DNA of 20,171 nt from Actinomycetota bacterium (GTDB lineage Bacteria > Actinomycetota > Acidimicrobiia > Spongiisociales > ZC4RG35): assembly GCA_022615295.1 (NCBI GenBank), contig JAKEHF010000026.1, forward strand, positions 1 through 20,171, given 5' to 3'. The notes under the pieces are model-generated. The model was not told where the DNA came from. It saw nothing but the letters and a program-made list of their open reading frames with translations, and did not search any database. Position 1 is the first letter of the stretch. Every line of letters starts with the position of its first letter. This document shows positions 1 through 7,058 of this stretch, piece by piece. The position numbers were made by a program, and so were the translations under genes.

Positions 1-179
1 TCGCAGACGTGATCCCGCTTCGGCTCGTCGGCATAGGCGAGGTGATAAGTCTCGGTGACATCTTCCTCGCCCTCGGACTCGGGGCCTTCCTCGAGCACGA
101 GCTGCGCCGGCCGAGACGGTGGTTCAAGCGTGGGGCCCGGGCCCAGGCGGGCTCGGCGAACCGCCCAACCGACCTCTAG
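1..179 (+). CDS. DUF5317-like membrane protein, C-terminal end (partial)
   Basis: An open frame enters from the left edge (first full codon at base 3) and stops with TAG at 177-179, giving 58 residues. It contains ADVIPL, then a hydrophobic stretch after VISLGDIFLALGLGAFL, then a basic tail rich in Arg. The order 'ADVIP.. then VxSxGDxxLALG' is what I remember of the C-terminus of DUF5317 proteins, a family of small multi-pass membrane proteins with no established role. The stop overlaps by two bases the stop of the minus-strand HD gene, so the two genes converge. Most of the gene lies outside the window, so the family call rests on one motif. Confidence 0.6.
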   Translation, partial: ADVIPLRLVGIGEVISLGDIFLALGLGAFLEHELRRPRRWFKRGARAQAGSANRPTDL

Positions 180-1420
180 GCCCGACTGGGGGAGAGGAGG
201 TGTCGGGCGCCGAGGATCCGGCGCAGCGAGGCCACCACCTCGGGGTCGTACTCGTATGCGGCGCCGGCATGCAGGGCTTCCAGCGCCTGAAGCGGTGTGC
301 TGCCCCCCTGATGCAGCTTCCAGTCGTAGGCAGCGGCCACCTTGATGATCCGGGAGACAATGGAGATGGCCGGGTCTTCCTGCTCACCCGGCTTGCGGTA
401 GGCCTCGTATTGATGACGGACGTCGTCGGCCACCCTCTCCATGAACGGTGACTCGGCGATGATCTCGGCGCTCCACCTGGCGATGTCGTCATCGGTGTAG
501 CCCATCCTCAGGACCTGGGGCTCATTGAGGCTCACCCGGCCAATGTCGTGCATCAGAGCGGCGAACTCCACCTGCTCGACGATGGCGGGACCGACACCCA
601 TCTCCTTGGCGATCGCGGCGGCCAGGGCGGTGGTCCTGTCGGCGTGGCCATCGACACCCAGACCTGAGACCTCGGGTATGCGGGCCAGGGCGCGGATCGT
701 CTGCTTGTAGGTCACCTTGGTCTGCTGGAAACGCCGGAAGGCGGAGTGTGCGAACGAGTAGGGGAGCAGGGCTATGGGGAGAGCCCACCAACCCAACGGA
801 GCCCACAGCTCGCCGAAGAGGGCCCCGGTCAGGGCGAGACCGACGAAGACGTTGAGGTCTTGAAGCATCGCTCGTGCCAGATAGGACCTGGAGAGCTCCC
901 GGGGCCCGAGGACCAGCATCGCCCTGACCATCACCTCCACGGCTAGCCAGGCGACGAGCGCGGCGATGAAGGGGGGAAGGTCGACCCAGTCTCCGGTCAG
1001 GGTCTGGAACGGGCCGACACGCATCGCCGAGTAGACGACGGTGTAGGTGACGTAACCGGCGAAACGCCGGATCATCACCGGGAGGAGCTCGGCGTGACCC
1101 TCCCCACGGGAGTAGCGCAGGGCCCAGACGGCGGCGAGACCGACTCCATAAGCGGCGAGCGTGCCGGCGAGGTCGACACCCTGGTTTCCGGAGAAGACGA
1201 AGGGGATGGCGGCGGCGCCAGCGAGCCCTGTGGTGAACCTGTTGTCGGCGTTGGAAGTGGCAACGCCCACCAGCGATCCCAGGACCAGGGCCGTAGCCGC
1301 CACGAGCAGCGTGAACGGGTCGGTCGCGGCCCGCGAGGCAAAATAGAGCCCGAAGCCCCCGACGGCGATCGGGTAGAGCCAGGAGAGCGCGGCCACCGCC
1401 CGGGGGTTCCAGTCAGCCAC
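176..1420 (-). CDS. Membrane protein with degenerate HD-GYP-like domain
   Basis: 414 residues. The first ~225 residues form several hydrophobic segments (about 10-30, 35-55, 65-100, 150-170, 190-225), predicted to be an integral membrane sensor region. The C-terminal ~180 residues are HD-like: H259 in GHADRT and the HD pair H291-D292 in ALMHDIGR. The rest of the HD-GYP site is lost. W316 stands where the following conserved His is expected, the HH pair is H336-Q337, and the DGxGYP stretch is replaced by EAYRKPGE. It may bind ligand or partner rather than hydrolyse cyclic di-GMP. Its start overlaps the end of the upstream HD-GYP gene by 8 nt, implying translational coupling and perhaps a physical complex. 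The HD fold is fairly secure; loss of activity is inference. Confidence 0.85.
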   Translation of the reverse strand: MADWNPRAVAALSWLYPIAVGGFGLYFASRAATDPFTLLVAATALVLGSLVGVATSNADNRFTTGLAGAAAIPFVFSGNQGVDLAGTLAAYGVGLAAVWALRYSRGEGHAELLPVMIRRFAGYVTYTVVYSAMRVGPFQTLTGDWVDLPPFIAALVAWLAVEVMVRAMLVLGPRELSRSYLARAMLQDLNVFVGLALTGALFGELWAPLGWWALPIALLPYSFAHSAFRRFQQTKVTYKQTIRALARIPEVSGLGVDGHADRTTALAAAIAKEMGVGPAIVEQVEFAALMHDIGRVSLNEPQVLRMGYTDDDIARWSAEIIAESPFMERVADDVRHQYEAYRKPGEQEDPAISIVSRIIKVAAAYDWKLHQGGSTPLQALEALHAGAAYEYDPEVVASLRRILGARHLLSPSRA

Positions 1421-2861
1421 GGAGGGTCAGCTCCGGCTCTTCGGCGAGACGGCGGGCCATCTCCTCGTCGTTGACGTGAGGAGCGCCCCATCTCCTCCCC
1501 GACTTGGCCAGACCCCGCTCGAAGGCGTCGACCACGTCGGGATGGAACTGGGCCCCGGAGTGCTTTCTCAGCTCGGCCAGCGCGTACTGCTGGGAGAGCG
1601 CCATCCGGTAGGAGCGCGCCGACGTCATGGCGTCGAAAGCGTCGGCGACGGCCACGATGCACGCCTCGAGACTCGGTGTCGAGCCGTCGGTGTGGCCCCG
1701 GCCCCCGTATCCCCGGCCGTCGTAGTGGCTGTGATGACCCGAGGCGATGTCGACCATGGGCTGGAGGAAGTCGACCTCCGCGAGGATCTCCTCAACGAGG
1801 TGGGCGTGGGCCTTCATCTCGGCGTACTCGGCGTCGTCCAGCCGTCCCCGTTTCCTTATCAACTCGGTGGGAACCGCCAGCTTGCCCAGATCGTGGATGA
1901 GGGCCGCCCATTTGATCGTCTCCATCTGAGTGCCGGTGAACCTGAGCTCCTCCCCGATCATCTGGGCGAACTCGGCGACCCGCTCGGTGTGACCCCGGGT
2001 GTACATGTCCTTGGCCTCGAGCGTCTTGACGAAACCCCTGATCGCGGAGAGATGGGACTGCCTGAGCTGGGCGAAGGCATAGAGCGACATGTGCCCGATG
2101 CCGTAGACACCGACCATGAGGACGAGCACCGCCGGGGGCTCACCGGCGATGAGATAGGCGGCCCCGATCAGACCCCCGACCAGACCCATGGTCACCTGGC
2201 CGGTGAACAGGATGTGCATCTGGGACCAGGGCTGGAGGTTGTCGTCCCCGTAGACGGTCTTGACCGCCTTGCGCACCAGGAGGTTGTTCACCGTGGCGTA
2301 GGCCAGGGCGGCCAACGAGGAAGTCACCGCCACCCGGAGCAGGATCCCCCGGTCGATGACCGTGATCTGACCGAGATTGGCGTCGAGAAGGAGCCCGGCG
2401 GCGGCTCCGGAGAGCACCATCTGGCCAAAGTTGGCCATCGGTTGGAACCAATGTCGTTGCCTGAAGTCGGTGGGAACGTAAGCGCCAAGACCACATGTGA
2501 GGGCCATCCCGAAGACGGCGTCGGAGCCGGGTTGGATGGCGAAGATGACCCCGGCGGTCATCACCACCATGATCCCGGAGCTGTAGAAGAGACGGTCGTT
2601 GACCTCAACGGAGAACGACTCAAGGACAATGTAAAGGACGGCAAAGAGGATCCAAACTGACCACACCGGAGGATCGAAGACCAAGTAGGACAGGACTAGG
2701 ACTCCGGTACCCGTCAGAAAATAAGGCACAGCGATCTTCAACCTGCGCTGCACCGCCGGTTCGAGCCGGCGATAACGCCGGCCCAATGGATTGAGCCTCA
2801 GCAACCTCATGGGACCCCGTGACATGTTGCCCGATGTGTGTGGGGAGCCGGCGTCATTCAT
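1413..2861 (-). CDS. Membrane-bound HD-GYP domain protein (putative c-di-GMP phosphodiesterase)
   Basis: 482 residues. After a basic N-terminus there are about six to eight hydrophobic segments between residues 43 and 265, then an HD-GYP domain at about 280-465. The metal-site residues are present: H291 (RGHTERV), H323-D324 with K327 (LIHDLGK), H353, H376-H377 (GHHSHYDGRGYGG) and D407/D410 (ADAFDAM). The GYP signature reads GYG, a mild variant. Family knowledge: HD-GYP enzymes hydrolyse cyclic di-GMP, and some act on other cyclic dinucleotides. The ATG overlaps the stop of a 29-aa ORF (TGATG), which supports this start although no strong SD is visible. It is followed by a degenerate homologue with an 8-nt overlap. 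Confidence 0.92.
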   Translation of the reverse strand: MNDAGSPHTSGNMSRGPMRLLRLNPLGRRYRRLEPAVQRRLKIAVPYFLTGTGVLVLSYLVFDPPVWSVWILFAVLYIVLESFSVEVNDRLFYSSGIMVVMTAGVIFAIQPGSDAVFGMALTCGLGAYVPTDFRQRHWFQPMANFGQMVLSGAAAGLLLDANLGQITVIDRGILLRVAVTSSLAALAYATVNNLLVRKAVKTVYGDDNLQPWSQMHILFTGQVTMGLVGGLIGAAYLIAGEPPAVLVLMVGVYGIGHMSLYAFAQLRQSHLSAIRGFVKTLEAKDMYTRGHTERVAEFAQMIGEELRFTGTQMETIKWAALIHDLGKLAVPTELIRKRGRLDDAEYAEMKAHAHLVEEILAEVDFLQPMVDIASGHHSHYDGRGYGGRGHTDGSTPSLEACIVAVADAFDAMTSARSYRMALSQQYALAELRKHSGAQFHPDVVDAFERGLAKSGRRWGAPHVNDEEMARRLAEEPELTLRG

Positions 2862-2950
2862 CAGCCGATTCTTGCGTTCGCCGAACTCGCGGCGATCAAA
2901 GCAGCAAGGCTGGCAACAGCAGCGAGAATCCGGACCAGACGGACCTTCAT
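2861..2950 (-). CDS. 29-aa signal-peptide-like small ORF coupled to the HD-GYP gene
   Basis: ATG at 2950 and TGA at 2863-2861 encode 29 residues: MKVRLVRI, a hydrophobic Ala/Leu core, SSANA, then RIG. The product looks like a complete secretion signal with an Ala-x-Ala cleavage site and almost no mature part. Its TGA shares its last base with the ATG of the HD-GYP gene (TGATG), the classical arrangement for translational coupling. A purine-rich GAGAG a few bases upstream is a weak SD; a better GAAGGTGAG lies about 20 nt away. It could be a real microprotein, a leader peptide that sets translation of the HD-GYP gene, or chance. I do not recognise a family. Confidence 0.5.
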   Translation of the reverse strand: MKVRLVRILAAVASLAALIAASSANARIG

Positions 2951-3297
2951 AACTCTCGACACACTCACCTTCGTTTTGGAATTTCCGCCGGCATTGCGAG
3001 CCGGTGATGGGATTCCGCTCCGCTAGTTAGATGTGCGTTCGTTCATGTGGCCGATGGTGACGCCGGTCTCACCCGCTCCCGTCCCCTAGTCGGGTCCGGG
3101 AACCCTTCACATGTCAAATAAACAAGGCCCCTGACTTCGCCCGCCGGGTGATGCCAGGCAAGCAGTCAGAGACCGTTTGCCCCACTTCGGTAGCTTCCAG
3201 CAACACCCAATCTAGACCTCACCCGAGCCCCACTCAAGAGGGGGTCGGCCGTTTTGGCTCCCCACAACCGGGTTTCCGGGCGGTACGCTGACCATGC
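2951..3297. other. 347-bp intergenic leader between divergent genes
   Basis: No convincing ORF lies here. On the minus strand, in front of the HD operon, there is a TTGACA hexamer at 3112-3117 with no clear -10 at normal spacing. There is also a 6-bp stem CTGACT/AGTCAG spanning 3132-3170. Nearer the plus gene, an imperfect hairpin CCGA-CCCC/GGGG-TCGG lies at about 3222-3249 and is followed on the plus strand by TTTT. The length is large for this compact genome and would allow a long structured 5' UTR for the HD operon. I cannot assign it to a known RNA class. Confidence 0.4.
3284..3289 (+). promoter_or_regulatory. -10-like TACGCT of a leaderless gene
   Basis: TACGCT fits the actinobacterial TAnnnT -10 and ends 8 nt before the ATG at 3298. 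No SD is present, so the mRNA probably begins at or next to the start codon. A second ATG at 3294 is out of frame. Confidence 0.5.
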
Positions 3298-3918
3298 ATG
3301 GACTACCACTCGCTCCAGGAGAAGATCAGCCGACTGGACGGTGTGGAGGCGGCCAGGGTGGTGGCGGCCGATGGCCACATCGACGAGATCCACGTCCTGG
3401 CTCGTCGTACCAAGGCCGCCAAGCAGCTTGTCCGTGACGTGCAGTCCCTGGCCCAGGCGTTGTACAGCATCAGCATCGACCGCCGCATCGTCTCGGTGGT
3501 CCAGCTCGCCGACGCCGATCTGGACGCCGGGAACCGGCCCGCCCTGGTCGATGTGTCCGAGGCGCTGGAGGGATCGAGGGCCGAGGTGACGGTCACCCTC
3601 CGCTGGCAGGACTCGCTTCTCATCGGCAAGGCCGCCGGAGCGGCGGCAGCGGTCAACCGGGCCCGGCTGGTCGCCGAGGCCACCCTCGGCGCCGTCCGCC
3701 AGGCGATAAACACCGATGCGGCGATGGCCATCACCTCCATGGACGTCCCCAGTCTGGGGAGCCGGCGCGTCGCCATCGCCCAGGTGGTCCTGGTCAACGA
3801 GGGAGCGGAGCGGATGCTCATCGGGTCGGCTTACTGCGACGATGACGAGACCCGGAGCGTGGTCCGGGCCGTGCTCGATGCCCTCAACCGGGTGCTCCCC
3901 GATCTCAAGGAAGCTTGA
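3298..3918 (+). CDS. Conserved uncharacterised protein, two domains
   Basis: 206 residues, soluble, no signal peptide. The N-terminal ~75 residues have a small alpha/beta pattern (LDGVEAARVVAADGHIDEIHVLA, then a helix and IDRRIVSVVQL), reminiscent of an ACT-like or BON-like fold. A linker rich in Asp/Pro leads to a second domain of ~115 residues (VTLRWQDSLLIGKAAG ... VRAVLDALNRVLPDL) with a strand-helix pattern. I recall similar actinobacterial proteins of unknown function but know no activity. The gene starts a transcription unit and overlaps the next gene by four bases (TTGA), so it is probably co-translated with the gamma-glutamyltranspeptidase-like enzyme. Codon use is typical of the window. 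Confidence 0.85.
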   Translation: MDYHSLQEKISRLDGVEAARVVAADGHIDEIHVLARRTKAAKQLVRDVQSLAQALYSISIDRRIVSVVQLADADLDAGNRPALVDVSEALEGSRAEVTVTLRWQDSLLIGKAAGAAAAVNRARLVAEATLGAVRQAINTDAAMAITSMDVPSLGSRRVAIAQVVLVNEGAERMLIGSAYCDDDETRSVVRAVLDALNRVLPDLKEA

Positions 3919-5477
3919 CCACAGCCGCCGTCGTCACTCCCCATCACCTGTCGGCGGAGGCTGGGCAGACGGTCTTGAGGGCAGGTGGCAACGCCGTCGA
4001 CGCCGCCATCGCCATCGTCACCACTCAGGGTGTGGTGGCGCCCGAGACCTGTGGTCTCGGTGGTGACCTCTTCGCCCTGATCCACAGTCCCGGATGGGAG
4101 CGTCCCCGGGCTCTCAACGCCTCGGGTCGGGCGGGGTCGAAAGCCGATCCGGCGCGGCTGCGGGAGGAGGGAAATCACGAGATACCGCTCGACGACCAGG
4201 CGGTGGTGACGATCCCCGGCTGCGTGGACGGGTTGCTCAGCCTCCACAGCGCATTGGGTACTCGCCACCTCGGGGAGTTGCTGGCGCCGGCCATCTCCCA
4301 CGCCCGGGGGGGATTCCCGGTCTCCGACGAGCAGGCTCAAGCCTTCACCGCCCATCTGGCCAGATATCGGGACAACCCGGCGGTGTCCGGGTTCTATCCG
4401 GGAGGAGCCCCGGTGACACCGGGGGCCGTCGTGCGACGACCAGAGCTGGCGACGACCCTCGAAGAGCTGGCCGCCACCGGTGATCGCGACGTCTTCTACG
4501 GAGGACGCCCCGGTGAGGACATCGTCGCCGCGGTGGGTGGGCTGATCACCCAGGACGACCTCCATCTGAGCCAGGCGGAATGGGTGGAGCCGATCGGGGT
4601 CGAAGTCTTCGGTCACACCGCCTGGACCATGCCCCCCAACACCCAGGGTTATCTCGGCCCGGGCTCATTGAGGGTGTTCGAGCTGCTCCAACCGCCGGAC
4701 GACCCGGCCGACCCCCTCTGGTGGCATCTCCTCATCGAGTCCTACCGTGCACTGGCCTGGGAGCGAGACGACCTGGTCTCGGACCCCTCCACCCTCTCCC
4801 TCCCCGCTGCGATGCTGCTCGAGGAGCGTCGTCTGGCCCGAGCCGCGGCCACCATCGGCGAAAGCGCCGGTATCTGGCCACGATCGCTTGGCAAGGTCAC
4901 GGGAACCGCCTACATGTGTGTCTGCGACTCGGAGGGCATGGGGGTCTCGGTCATCCAGTCCAACTATCGAGGGACCGGCTCCCGATTCGGGGCGGCCCGA
5001 TCCGGCTTCCTCCTCCACGACCGTGGCTCGGGGTTCAACCTCTTCCCCGGCCATCCCAACGAGCTGGGGCCGGGGAAGAGACCGCTCCACACCCTCTCCC
5101 CCACCCTGTGGACACGCCACGACCGAGCCACGTGGCTGATCGGGACCAGGGGAGGCGCGATACAGCCCCAGTTGGTCGCCCAGATGGCGGCGAGGGTGAT
5201 CCGGGCCGGCATCGACCCTGCAGCCGCCCAAACCGCCCCCCGCTGGGCAATGGCCGAGTTTGGGTCGGGCACCTCCTCGACGCTCGCGTTGGAGCCCGGC
5301 GTGCCGGACGAGGTCCTGGCCGACTTGGGTCGCCGCGGTCACGAGATGACTGTCCTCGGGCAGCCACAGCCGGGGTGGGGGCCGGTGTCGGTGATCGGTC
5401 TCGAGGGGGAGCTCCCTCAGGCTGCGGCCGACCCTCGTGTGGCCACCACGTCTGCGCTGGTCATTGATCTCTCTTGA
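3915..5477 (+). CDS. Gamma-glutamyltranspeptidase family protein (Ntn hydrolase)
   Basis: 520 residues. The N-terminal VTPHHLSAEAGQTVLRAGGNAVDAAIA and GLGGDLFAL motifs are typical of the family. The presumed self-cleavage nucleophile is Thr331 in KVTGTAYMC, which would leave a small subunit of about 190 residues, the usual size. Downstream SNYRGTGSRFG and LSPTLW match the small-subunit core. The motif is GTAY rather than the common TTHF/Y. No signal peptide is visible, so it may be cytoplasmic, unlike periplasmic GGT. The family hydrolyses or transfers gamma-glutamyl groups from glutathione-like substrates, and some members are acylases; the substrate here is open. The start is TTG at 3915, overlapping the previous stop, with AAGGA just upstream. 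The 3' end overlaps the convergent oxidoreductase gene by 17 bp. Confidence 0.9.
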   Translation: MTTAAVVTPHHLSAEAGQTVLRAGGNAVDAAIAIVTTQGVVAPETCGLGGDLFALIHSPGWERPRALNASGRAGSKADPARLREEGNHEIPLDDQAVVTIPGCVDGLLSLHSALGTRHLGELLAPAISHARGGFPVSDEQAQAFTAHLARYRDNPAVSGFYPGGAPVTPGAVVRRPELATTLEELAATGDRDVFYGGRPGEDIVAAVGGLITQDDLHLSQAEWVEPIGVEVFGHTAWTMPPNTQGYLGPGSLRVFELLQPPDDPADPLWWHLLIESYRALAWERDDLVSDPSTLSLPAAMLLEERRLARAAATIGESAGIWPRSLGKVTGTAYMCVCDSEGMGVSVIQSNYRGTGSRFGAARSGFLLHDRGSGFNLFPGHPNELGPGKRPLHTLSPTLWTRHDRATWLIGTRGGAIQPQLVAQMAARVIRAGIDPAAAQTAPRWAMAEFGSGTSSTLALEPGVPDEVLADLGRRGHEMTVLGQPQPGWGPVSVIGLEGELPQAAADPRVATTSALVIDLS

Positions 5478-6477
5478 GCTCGGAGATCACCTGGCCAAGG
5501 ACGTCGGGGTCGGTGTCGAGGATCGAGCCCAGGGTGTAGAACCCGACCCGGTCGATCCGGTCGCCATACCTGTCTTTGATCGCCTTCCCCAACTCGTCCA
5601 CCGGCGCAGCGACACCCACCTGATGGACGATGTCGTCGGTGACCACCTCCGCCATCTCGGCCCACTCCCCACGTCGTGACATGGCGTGCAGCCTCTCTCC
5701 GATGTCCCAACCGCTGGCCTCGAGCACCGGGCGATAGGAGGGTGTGGAGGCATAGAAGGCGATCTGCTGTCTCACCGGGCCCATGCTCTGGGCGATCTCG
5801 GCGTCGTTGCGTCCGGTCATCACGAAAACCGTGGTCACCATCTCCACCGATCCCGCGGGGCGCCCCACCGCCGCCTTGGAGATGTTGGGCAGCACCACCT
5901 TGTCCAGATAGGCGATGGTGTGGAGGGGATGGACATGGAACCCATCGCAGATCTCGCCGGCGAGCGCGCTGAGGACGGGGCCGACACCGGCTATGTAGAC
6001 CGGGACCCGGGGCACCGGCAACGGGCCCGGGTCGAAGAACGGCGTCATCAACGAGAATTCATAGAACTCGCCCTCGTAACGGAGTGGTGTGGAGTTCTGC
6101 CAGCAGTCCCAGATCGCCCGAAGGGCCATGATGTAGTCACGGAGACGGGCCGCGGGGCGGTCCCACGTGCTGCTGAACCGACGGGTGATGTGGGCCTTGA
6201 CCTGGGTCCCCAGACCGAGCATGAACCGCCCCTTGGTCAGTCTGGCTAGATCCCAGGTGGTGTAGGCGAGGACCATGGGGGAGCGGGGAAAAGCCACGGT
6301 GATCGCCGTCCCCAGCTCGAGCTCGGGCTCCGCCATACCCGCCACGACCAAGGGCAGGAACGGGTCGTACTGGGTCTCGGCCGTGAAGAACCCGTCGTAG
6401 CCGGCCGCCTTGGCCTCCCGGGCCGCCGTGGCGGCGTGTTCGGGCGGGATGTTGGCGTAGTAGTAGTCGACCTTCAT
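5461..6477 (-). CDS. LLM-class F420-dependent oxidoreductase (luciferase-like)
   Basis: 338 residues, a single bacterial luciferase-like TIM barrel. Visible hallmarks are the N-terminal MKVDYYYANIPPEHAATAAREAK, GYDGFFTAET, the strand LELGTAITVAFPRSPMV, the region WDLARLTKGRFMLGLGTQVK, YEGEFYEF, and VPVYIAGVGPVLSALAGEICDGFHVHPLH. The pattern matches F420-binding members of the family common in actinobacteria, in particular the group I know as MSMEG_2256-like (TIGR03617). The exact substrate is unknown. F420 rather than FMN is inferred from family and organism. The ATG at 6477 lies 9 nt after a TACCCT -10-like box, suggesting a leaderless transcript. It is divergent from the HhH gene and convergent with the GGT-family gene. 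Confidence 0.9.
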   Translation of the reverse strand: MKVDYYYANIPPEHAATAAREAKAAGYDGFFTAETQYDPFLPLVVAGMAEPELELGTAITVAFPRSPMVLAYTTWDLARLTKGRFMLGLGTQVKAHITRRFSSTWDRPAARLRDYIMALRAIWDCWQNSTPLRYEGEFYEFSLMTPFFDPGPLPVPRVPVYIAGVGPVLSALAGEICDGFHVHPLHTIAYLDKVVLPNISKAAVGRPAGSVEMVTTVFVMTGRNDAEIAQSMGPVRQQIAFYASTPSYRPVLEASGWDIGERLHAMSRRGEWAEMAEVVTDDIVHQVGVAAPVDELGKAIKDRYGDRIDRVGFYTLGSILDTDPDVLGQVISELKRDQ

Positions 6478-6486
6478 GGGTTGGGC

Positions 6487-6492
6487 AGGGTA
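6487..6492 (-). promoter_or_regulatory. -10-like TACCCT of the LLM oxidoreductase gene
   Basis: On the minus strand TACCCT ends 9 nt before the ATG at 6477. No SD is seen. The box faces away from an identical one at 6512-6517 on the plus strand, 19 bp apart. Confidence 0.5.
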
Positions 6493-6511
6493 CGGGGACC
6501 GACGCAGACGG

Positions 6512-6517
6512 TACCCT
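6512..6517 (+). promoter_or_regulatory. -10-like TACCCT of the HhH gene
   Basis: TACCCT ends 8 nt before the GTG at 6526, consistent with leaderless initiation. It supports GTG 6526 over the upstream in-frame ATG at 6436, which would lie inside the divergent gene. Confidence 0.5.
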
Positions 6518-6525
6518 TTGGCATC

Positions 6526-6843
6526 GTGAACCGGATCCTCAAGGTGATTGGTGTCGTCGGGGGCATCGCCGCTGTCATCTGGGCGATGCGTGACCGTTTC
6601 ATATCCGTGGCCACCTCACGCGAGCCCGAGCCACCGGCCTTCAGGACCCCCACTCCGTCCTCGCCCCCCGTGGAGACGATCGAGGGCATCGGACCCGTCT
6701 TTGCCAAGCGTCTCAGCGAAGCAGGGATCGACAACCTGGGGCGGCTCGCCGGAGCCTCCCCAGACCTGGTAGCCGAGGCCGCCGGTGTCAGCGGAGCAAG
6801 GGCCAGGGCTTGGATAGAGCAAGCCCGTGCCTGGGGTGGGTGA
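6526..6843 (+). CDS. Membrane-anchored helix-hairpin-helix protein
   Basis: 105 residues from a GTG start. Residues about 4-22 (ILKVIGVVGGIAAVIWAM) form one transmembrane helix, followed by a short Pro/Thr/Ser-rich linker. From about residue 50 onward lies a helix-hairpin-helix domain: IEGIGPVFAKRLSEAGIDNLGRLAGAS, then DLVAEAAGVSGARARAWIEQA. This resembles the HhH module of DUF4332-like proteins and DNA polymerase beta/lambda. HhH domains usually bind DNA non-specifically or mediate protein contacts. A tethered copy in so small a protein has no established role that I know of. The in-frame ATG at 6436 was rejected because it lies within the oxidoreductase gene and would disrupt the promoter. 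Confidence 0.85.
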   Translation: MNRILKVIGVVGGIAAVIWAMRDRFISVATSREPEPPAFRTPTPSSPPVETIEGIGPVFAKRLSEAGIDNLGRLAGASPDLVAEAAGVSGARARAWIEQARAWGG

Positions 6844-6926
6844 GAGCCCCTACCTCTGCAACCCCGAGGACCTTGCTCGGCTCATAGGTCGCCGATGCGG
6901 GGTGAACGACGACTGGGAGTTTCACG

Positions 6927-6973
6927 AACCCAGGGTTGTGACCCACCGTGGGGGTGGGTGGCAACCCAGGGTT
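6927..6973. repeat. Long imperfect hairpin with duplicated near-palindrome
   Basis: AACCCAGGGTT occurs at 6927-6937 and again at 6963-6973. Each copy is an inverted repeat around a central A. Between them ACCCACC (6941-6947) and GGTGGGT (6953-6959) form a perfect inverted repeat with loop GTGGG. The two outer copies can also pair with each other with a single A-A mismatch, so the whole 47 nt folds as one long stem or as three small hairpins. It lies between the HhH gene and the promoter-like TAGGGT of the M23 gene. TTTCTCT follows a few bases later, so it could terminate the HhH transcript. A REP-like element or operator is also possible. Confidence 0.6.
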
Positions 6974-6985
6974 GCGGGTGTTTCT

Positions 6986-7014
6986 CTGGCAATCACTCGG
7001 TCACGGGCTAGGGT
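6986..7014 (+). promoter_or_regulatory. Candidate promoter of the LysM/M23 gene
   Basis: CTGGCA (6986-6991) and TAGGGT (7009-7014) are 17 bp apart and resemble -35 and -10 boxes. Transcription would start near 7021, giving a leader of about 38 nt. That leader carries AAGGAG at 7041-7046, an SD rather far (12 nt) from the ATG at 7059. GGAG could pair weakly with CTCC at 7053-7056, between the SD and the start codon. Confidence 0.4.
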
Positions 7015-7058
7015 GAGCAGCGCGGAGCGGACAGGGGCTGAAGGAGTGAAACCTCCAC

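Noticed and set aside
1476..2660. Long plus-strand open frame antisense to the HD-GYP gene (394 codons)
   Set aside because: Residue composition is rich in Gly/Glu/His/Asp without domains. It is the antisense shadow expected from GC-rich third codon positions.
3040..3190. Possible c-di-GMP-I riboswitch in front of the HD operon (GGGGCAAACGG and GGAGCGGGTGAGACCGG segments)
   Set aside because: Spacing is too long and the ACGCAAAGCCuCCGGCC core is not present; only scattered similarity.
6845..7058. Possible c-di-AMP (ydaO) riboswitch before the LysM/M23 gene, suggested by ACCCCG...CGGGGTGAA and the gene type
   Set aside because: The conserved CCGAAyCCGuCAGCUAACC block is missing, and the best promoter (TAGGGT at 7009-7014) lies downstream of the matching bases. 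A covariance search would decide.
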